From: SAR92 clade bacterium H231
GTDB taxonomy: Bacteria > Pseudomonadota > Gammaproteobacteria > Pseudomonadales > Porticoccaceae
Length of the DNA stretch: 64,000 bases
Reading direction: 5' to 3'
Assembly (NCBI GenBank): GCA_025153775.1
Contig: JAOALC010000001.1
Span: 434,001 to 498,000, forward strand
A program made the position numbers and the translations under genes. The notes beneath the pieces were generated by a model. It was not told the DNA's origin and did not search any database. It was given only the letters and a program-made list of their open reading frames with translations. Position 1 is the stretch's first letter, and each line of letters starts with the position of its first letter. Positions 63,963 to 64,000 of this stretch are shown piece by piece.

Positions 63963-64000
63963 TCGCCAACCAAATTGCTGGTTAGCCAAAGCCCGAATAC

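Overview
The window looks like the chromosome of a Gram-negative gammaproteobacterium, most likely a marine heterotroph of the Cellvibrionales/SAR92-like type. This placement is an inference from gene content and order: ruvCAB-ybgC-tolQRAB-pal-cpoB, yebC next to ruvC, proS with its editing insertion, and FecIR/TonB uptake. No rRNA or tRNA gene was seen to confirm it.

Layout. 1-12,000 is mostly housekeeping: the end of a retinol-saturase-like FAD oxidoreductase, an ECF sigma factor between two membrane-protein genes, a MoxR ATPase/VWA (CoxE-like) pair, an acyl-CoA ligase, ubiX, a HigBA-like toxin-antitoxin pair, recQ and a DUF4143 ATPase. 12,083-27,404 looks like a peptide-uptake and D-peptide-processing region: FecI, FecR, a TonB-dependent receptor with an STN domain, an MFS transporter, two tandem S9-type peptidase homologues that have lost catalytic residues, an M55 D-aminopeptidase, an S12 serine hydrolase, a tandem Lar-like zinc-ribbon protein and a dipeptide epimerase. 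The stretch from about 14,550 to 23,200 is visibly richer in A+T than the sigma/anti-sigma genes before it.

27,369-38,090 is an accessory island. It starts with a repeat-ridden cluster of toxin-antitoxin genes and antitoxin fossils. A compact A+T-rich operon follows, made of a cytosine-5 DNA methyltransferase, a protein with two GHKL ATPase domains (MORC/Hsp90-like at the N-terminus, histidine-kinase-like at the C-terminus) and a receiver-domain protein. A broken HNH gene and a second Phd/ParE pair close it. The three-gene operon is the best candidate here for a poorly described defence or signalling system.

38,114-48,830 is an amino-acid catabolic block: putA with a divergent Lrp-type regulator, alanine racemase, D-amino-acid transaminase, a DUF4392 D-glutamate-cyclase-like protein, 5-oxoprolinase PxpCBA and a DUF1445 protein. 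Together with the dipeptide epimerase and M55/S12 hydrolases upstream, it suggests a route from D-amino-acid peptides or muropeptides through D-glutamate and 5-oxoproline to glutamate. 48,922-64,000 returns to core genes: a lytic transglycosylase, proS, an HIT protein, an HU protein with a histone-H1-like tail, fmdB-type ribbon, aspS, yebC, an Ala/Glu/Pro repeat protein, ruvCAB and the Tol-Pal envelope operon.
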